14,958 nucleotides of DNA from CAYXSX01 sp964493095 (GTDB taxonomy: Bacteria > Pseudomonadota > Alphaproteobacteria > Micavibrionales > Micavibrionaceae): the NCBI GenBank assembly GCA_964493095.1, contig CAZBNG010000054.1, forward strand, positions 1 to 14,958, given 5' to 3'. The stretch's first letter is position 1. Each line of letters begins with the position of its first letter. Below are positions 12,655-14,958 of the stretch, one piece after another. Below the pieces are notes generated by a model. That model was given only the letters and a program-made list of their open reading frames with translations, did no database searches and was not told where the DNA came from. The translations under genes and the position numbers were made by a program.

Positions 12655-13131
12655 TTATTTTACGACTTCCCAGCTACCGTCCGGCTGCTGGCAGGCCGTG
12701 CCGTAGCCTTCCTGCTGCTTGCCGCCGACAGTAATTGTCTGCTGGTATTCGCGGCAGTAACGGCCGGAATCCGTGTAACCGTCGCGGGTCGCCACAACCT
12801 GTCCGTGGTTGCCGCTTTCCGGGTTATTCCATGTAATCGGCTCGCCGATCGGCGCGCTTTGGGCTTTTACGTTGGCCTGCTGGGCATAGGCCATGTCGGC
12901 CTTATCCAGGGAACGGCCGATCTCGCTGCCAAGAACCGCGCCAAGCAAAACGCCGGCCCCCGTCGCCCAGAGCTGGCCTGAGCCTTTGCCCACTTTCGAG
13001 CCGAGAACCCCGCCGATAACGGCGCCGGAGCCGCCACCGATCAATTCCTTGTTACCGCGCCCCTGCATGGTATCGCAAGCCGTCAGCGCCAGTAAGGACA
13101 CCATCATGGTCAGCAATGCAAACTTTTTCAT
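12655..13131 (-). CDS. Glycine-zipper lipoprotein, 17 kDa surface antigen-like
   Basis: From ATG 13131 the protein is 158 aa. It has a lipoprotein signal with lipobox L16-T17-A18-C19, followed by Asp20. A glycine-zipper region (about residues 31-76) with repeated GxxxG-like spacing, e.g. IGGGSGAVIGGVLGSKVG and GAVLGSEIG, is typical of the family that includes the Rickettsia 17 kDa antigen and SlyB-like outer-membrane lipoproteins. A C-terminal domain with Cys, Tyr and Gly (GRYCREYQQ, ACQQPDGSWE) ends it, as in that family. I prefer ATG 13131 over the TTG at 13137 because AAAGGT lies 9 bases ahead of the ATG but only 3 ahead of the TTG. Promoter and terminator are both visible, so it is a single-gene unit. 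In enterobacteria Asp after the lipid Cys favours inner-membrane retention; whether this applies here is unknown. Confidence 0.85.
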   Translation of the reverse strand: MKKFALLTMMVSLLALTACDTMQGRGNKELIGGGSGAVIGGVLGSKVGKGSGQLWATGAGVLLGAVLGSEIGRSLDKADMAYAQQANVKAQSAPIGEPITWNNPESGNHGQVVATRDGYTDSGRYCREYQQTITVGGKQQEGYGTACQQPDGSWEVVK

Positions 13132-13161
13132 ATCCAATCTACCTTTCAGTGTTTGTGGTTT

Positions 13162-13189
13162 AAAATAATCCCGTTTTTAATTTGGTCAA
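13162..13189 (-). promoter_or_regulatory. Promoter of the glycine-zipper lipoprotein gene
   Basis: On the minus strand: TTGACC (13189-13184), a 16-base spacer, TATTTT (13167-13162). The leader to ATG 13131 is about 25 bases and contains the AAAGGT ribosome binding site. Confidence 0.5.
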
Positions 13190-13262
13190 ACGTATATACA
13201 CCTTTTTAGTTCAGGTGCATATTATATCCTTATACGCAAACGGAAAGGAAAACCTTCGCCCC

Positions 13263-13871
13263 ATGTCGGAAGAAATTTTCAGCCAGTTCGGATCAGACCC
13301 CATCCAGCTTGTGAAAGACTGGCTGGAAGAGGCGTCCGCCAGCGAAATCAACGACCCGGAGGCGATGAACCTTGCCACTTGTGATAAAGACGGCAACCCG
13401 CATAACCGCATGGTCCTGCTCAAGGAAATTTCGGATAAGGGCTTTAAATTCCACACCAACGCCGAAAGCGATAAGGGCCGGGACATGGCGCAAAATCCGA
13501 AAGCGGCGCTTTGCCTTTACTGGAAATCCACCCGCAAGCAGGTCAGGATCGAGGGAAGCGTAGAGCAAACCAGCGCCTCAGAGGCCGACGCGTATTTCGC
13601 CACCCGCTCTATCGAGCGCAAAATCGGCGCCTGGGCCTCGCAACAATCCCGCCCCTATGAAAAACGCGAGGATATGCTCGCCGCCGTAAAGAAATACGAA
13701 AAGGAATTCGCGGGCAAGGATAACATCCCCCGCCCGGAATACTGGAAAGGTTACCGCGTTATCCCCCGCCGCATCGAATTCTGGATCGCGCATGAGGACC
13801 GCCTGCACACGCGTTTTGTCTATACCAGGGGCGATGACGGATCATGGTCAGCGACGTGGCTCTGCCCTTAA
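13263..13871 (+). CDS. pdxH: Pyridoxamine/pyridoxine 5'-phosphate oxidase
   Basis: PdxH is an FMN enzyme that oxidises PNP or PMP to pyridoxal 5'-phosphate, the last step of vitamin B6 synthesis and salvage. At 202 aa it has the family length. Seen are NRMVLLKEISDKGFKFHTN (FMN and substrate region), ARKQVRIEG-type TRKQVRIEGSVE, GAWASQQSRP, the C-terminal RIEFWIAHEDRLHTRF with the RLHxR active-site pattern, and a final WLCP like the usual RLAP end. I chose ATG 13263 because the family begins close to this Met; a longer in-frame TTG (13182) adds unrelated residues. GGAAAGGA lies rather far upstream. It is linked to Dxs in this window through DXP, which PdxJ uses to make the PdxH substrate. Confidence 0.95.
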   Translation: MSEEIFSQFGSDPIQLVKDWLEEASASEINDPEAMNLATCDKDGNPHNRMVLLKEISDKGFKFHTNAESDKGRDMAQNPKAALCLYWKSTRKQVRIEGSVEQTSASEADAYFATRSIERKIGAWASQQSRPYEKREDMLAAVKKYEKEFAGKDNIPRPEYWKGYRVIPRRIEFWIAHEDRLHTRFVYTRGDDGSWSATWLCP

Positions 13872-13878
13872 ATTTTAT

Positions 13879-13908
13879 TTGACATAACGTAAAAAACAAT
13901 GCTATCTT
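13879..13908 (+). promoter_or_regulatory. Promoter of the 135-aa orphan gene
   Basis: TTGACA (13879-13884), an 18-base spacer and TATCTT (13903-13908). TTTTATTTGACATAA around the -35 box closely resembles the promoters of other orphan genes in the window. The leader of about 35 bases contains AGGAAGGA ending six bases before the ATG. Confidence 0.6.
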
Positions 13909-13950
13909 TTCCACCAACAATTAAGTTTCTACTTTTAGGAAGGATATAGC

Positions 13951-14358
13951 ATGACCGCTAAACATTTCAGGGACAGAGCAAACAGTGCTGATCAAACTAC
14001 ATTGGCTCAAATGAAGCAGCAGAATAACTTCCATATATCCGTTGGAACAGACGGCTCGGTGATTGTCACCCCCCTTGGTCAACAATCAGATGGTCTTCGT
14101 CATCAAACGGTGTCAGATGAACAGGGACGTCCATGTGTTATATTCTATGTTCCAAGTGAAAATGGACAGACAAATCTTGTTACCATAACCCCAACCCCAA
14201 ATAGCCTTTTGTGCATAGGGAACATGACTATAGGCGAAGGCTCTGGTAATTCTGGCAACGTCCATATTATGTCTCTGGAAGAAATTGCTTTGCGCGATGC
14301 ACAATTTAGACAACAGCCCGACGGAAACACCGTAATTCAAAGCAGGTCGCCTGAATAA
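13951..14358 (+). CDS. Hypothetical protein, 135 aa, orphan
   Basis: I do not recognise this protein. It lacks a signal peptide and membrane segment. A short basic helix (residues 1-24) precedes a region rich in Thr, Val, Gly and Asn with short alternating strands (FHISVGTDGSVIVTPLG, VIFYVPSENG, LVTITPTPNSLLCIGNMTIG), suggesting a small beta-rich fold. A Gln/Arg-rich tail follows. The start is well supported by AGGAAGGA at ideal spacing and by an upstream promoter. It lies between pdxH and htpG and is AT-richer than both, so it may be acquired or fast-evolving. Function is unknown. Confidence 0.7.
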   Translation: MTAKHFRDRANSADQTTLAQMKQQNNFHISVGTDGSVIVTPLGQQSDGLRHQTVSDEQGRPCVIFYVPSENGQTNLVTITPTPNSLLCIGNMTIGEGSGNSGNVHIMSLEEIALRDAQFRQQPDGNTVIQSRSPE

Positions 14359-14395
14359 CAAGCATTGGAACGCATTTAAAACCTGCTGTTTGCAC

Positions 14396-14424
14396 CTTGA
14401 AGTTTTGAAAAAAGCGCGCCATAT
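14396..14424 (+). promoter_or_regulatory. Sigma-32 (RpoH)-like heat-shock promoter of htpG
   Basis: CTTGAAG (14396-14402), 14 bases, then CGCCATAT (14417-14424), against the RpoH consensus CTTGAAA and CCCCATNT. The only -10 mismatch is the second base. The ATG of htpG lies seven bases after the -10 element, so the message would have almost no leader. Confidence 0.65.
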
Positions 14425-14431
14425 AAGACCC

Positions 14432-14958
14432 ATGAGCGCCAAAGAAAAACCGCAAAGCAACACGCAGAACTTCTCCGCCGATGTCGCGCGGCTGCTCGAT
14501 ATCGTGGCGCATGCGCTTTACACCAATCATGACGTGTTCCTGCGGGAGCTTATCTCCAATGCTTCGGATGCCTGCGACCGCCTGCGCTATGATGCCATCC
14601 AAAAACCCGAGCTGACCGCCGACAACCCCGAATTTGTCATTCATATTTACCGGGATGCGGATAAACGCACCCTGACCATCGTTGATAACGGTATTGGTAT
14701 GAGCAAGGCCGAGCTGGCCGATAACCTCGGCACCATCGCGAAATCCGGCACCGCCGCGCTGATGGAGCAGGTAAAAAAGAAAAAAGACGCCGACCCGCTC
14801 AAGCTGATCGGGCAGTTCGGTGTGGGGTTTTACGCCTCTTACATGGTGGCCTCGCATGTATCGGTCACCAGCCGCAAGGCGGGCAGCAAAACCGCCCATA
14901 CGTGGTCTTCCGACGGCAGCACGGGCTTTACCGTAGAGAAAGCCACCCCGGAGGAAGA
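14432..14958 (+). CDS. htpG: Chaperone HtpG (Hsp90), N-terminal part, cut by the window end
   Basis: HtpG is the bacterial cytosolic Hsp90, an ATP-driven dimeric chaperone that remodels client proteins. The visible 175 codons cover most of the N-terminal GHKL ATPase domain: FSADVARLLDIV, FLRELISNASDACDRLR with Glu39 and Asn43, VDNGIGM (Asp85), LGTIAKSGT, and IGQFGVGFYASYMV (the lid and glycine motif). The frame is still open at 14958. ATG 14432 is the only sensible start, since the family sequence begins about 12 residues later. No Shine-Dalgarno is visible. A sigma-32-like promoter directly upstream fits its heat-shock role. Confidence 0.95.
   Translation, partial: MSAKEKPQSNTQNFSADVARLLDIVAHALYTNHDVFLRELISNASDACDRLRYDAIQKPELTADNPEFVIHIYRDADKRTLTIVDNGIGMSKAELADNLGTIAKSGTAALMEQVKKKKDADPLKLIGQFGVGFYASYMVASHVSVTSRKAGSKTAHTWSSDGSTGFTVEKATPEE

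Noticed and set aside
13182..13262. N-terminal extension of pdxH from TTG 13182
   Set aside because: The extra 27 residues do not match the PdxH family and overlap the promoter region of the divergent lipoprotein gene.
1..14958. CRISPR arrays, tRNA or rRNA genes, transposases, a RAYT (REP transposase)
   Set aside because: No spaced repeat array, cloverleaf, rRNA-like stretch or transposase motif was seen. The agent moving the palindromic elements is therefore not in this window.

Overview
The window looks like a chromosomal segment of an alphaproteobacterium (inference). The coding content is FabI-type fatty acid synthesis, a long-form SppA, a 17 kDa-antigen-like glycine-zipper lipoprotein, and pdxH, fabI and aroC close together, an association I recall from alphaproteobacterial chromosomes. 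Short palindromic repeats are inserted inside conserved genes, in the style of the palindromic elements of Rickettsia and related MAGs. The sequence is a draft scaffold: N-runs lie at 6495-6504 and 8127-8226, and both fall inside genes.

Layout, left to right. Positions 1-1603 hold two minus-strand orphan units. Each has the same 33-bp promoter-bearing repeat upstream, and their last genes both end in the same 16-bp repeat that contains the stop codon. Positions 1640-3775 are dxs, which carries two in-frame repeat insertions. A small lipoprotein gene overlaps its 3' end. A chromosomal ccdAB-like toxin-antitoxin pair (4279-4842) follows, then a HAD phosphatase (4854-5603). Signal peptide peptidase sppA runs convergently (5608-7489, minus). 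An orphan TPR-solenoid gene (7574-9170) contains near-identical 102-bp repeats and the larger gap. aroC (9174-10322, minus) carries a third in-frame repeat insertion. Next come a small orphan gene (10438-10767), a MenI/YdiI-like thioesterase (minus), fabI (minus), a repeat-filled spacer (12291-12654), the glycine-zipper lipoprotein (minus, with a clear intrinsic terminator), pdxH (+), another small orphan gene (+), and the first 175 codons of htpG, with a sigma-32-like promoter.

The recognisable genes are core metabolism and envelope upkeep. Dxs makes DXP for isoprenoids, thiamine and vitamin B6, and PdxH performs the last B6 step. AroC makes chorismate, FabI closes the fatty acid elongation cycle, and SppA and HtpG handle proteolysis and folding. 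Between them sit orphan genes, several preceded by a very similar AT-rich promoter with a TTGACAT core.

The strongest unusual signals are these. (1) Two palindromic repeat families are inserted in frame in dxs and aroC; one family always uses the same strand and frame relative to the host gene. (2) There is a cassette-like duplication of flanking signals around the first two orphan units. (3) Both assembly gaps restore one continuous reading frame when closed to zero length, and the larger one lies exactly on a repeat-unit boundary. (4) Several promoters are placed so that the start codon would be at or next to +1, suggesting leaderless mRNAs.
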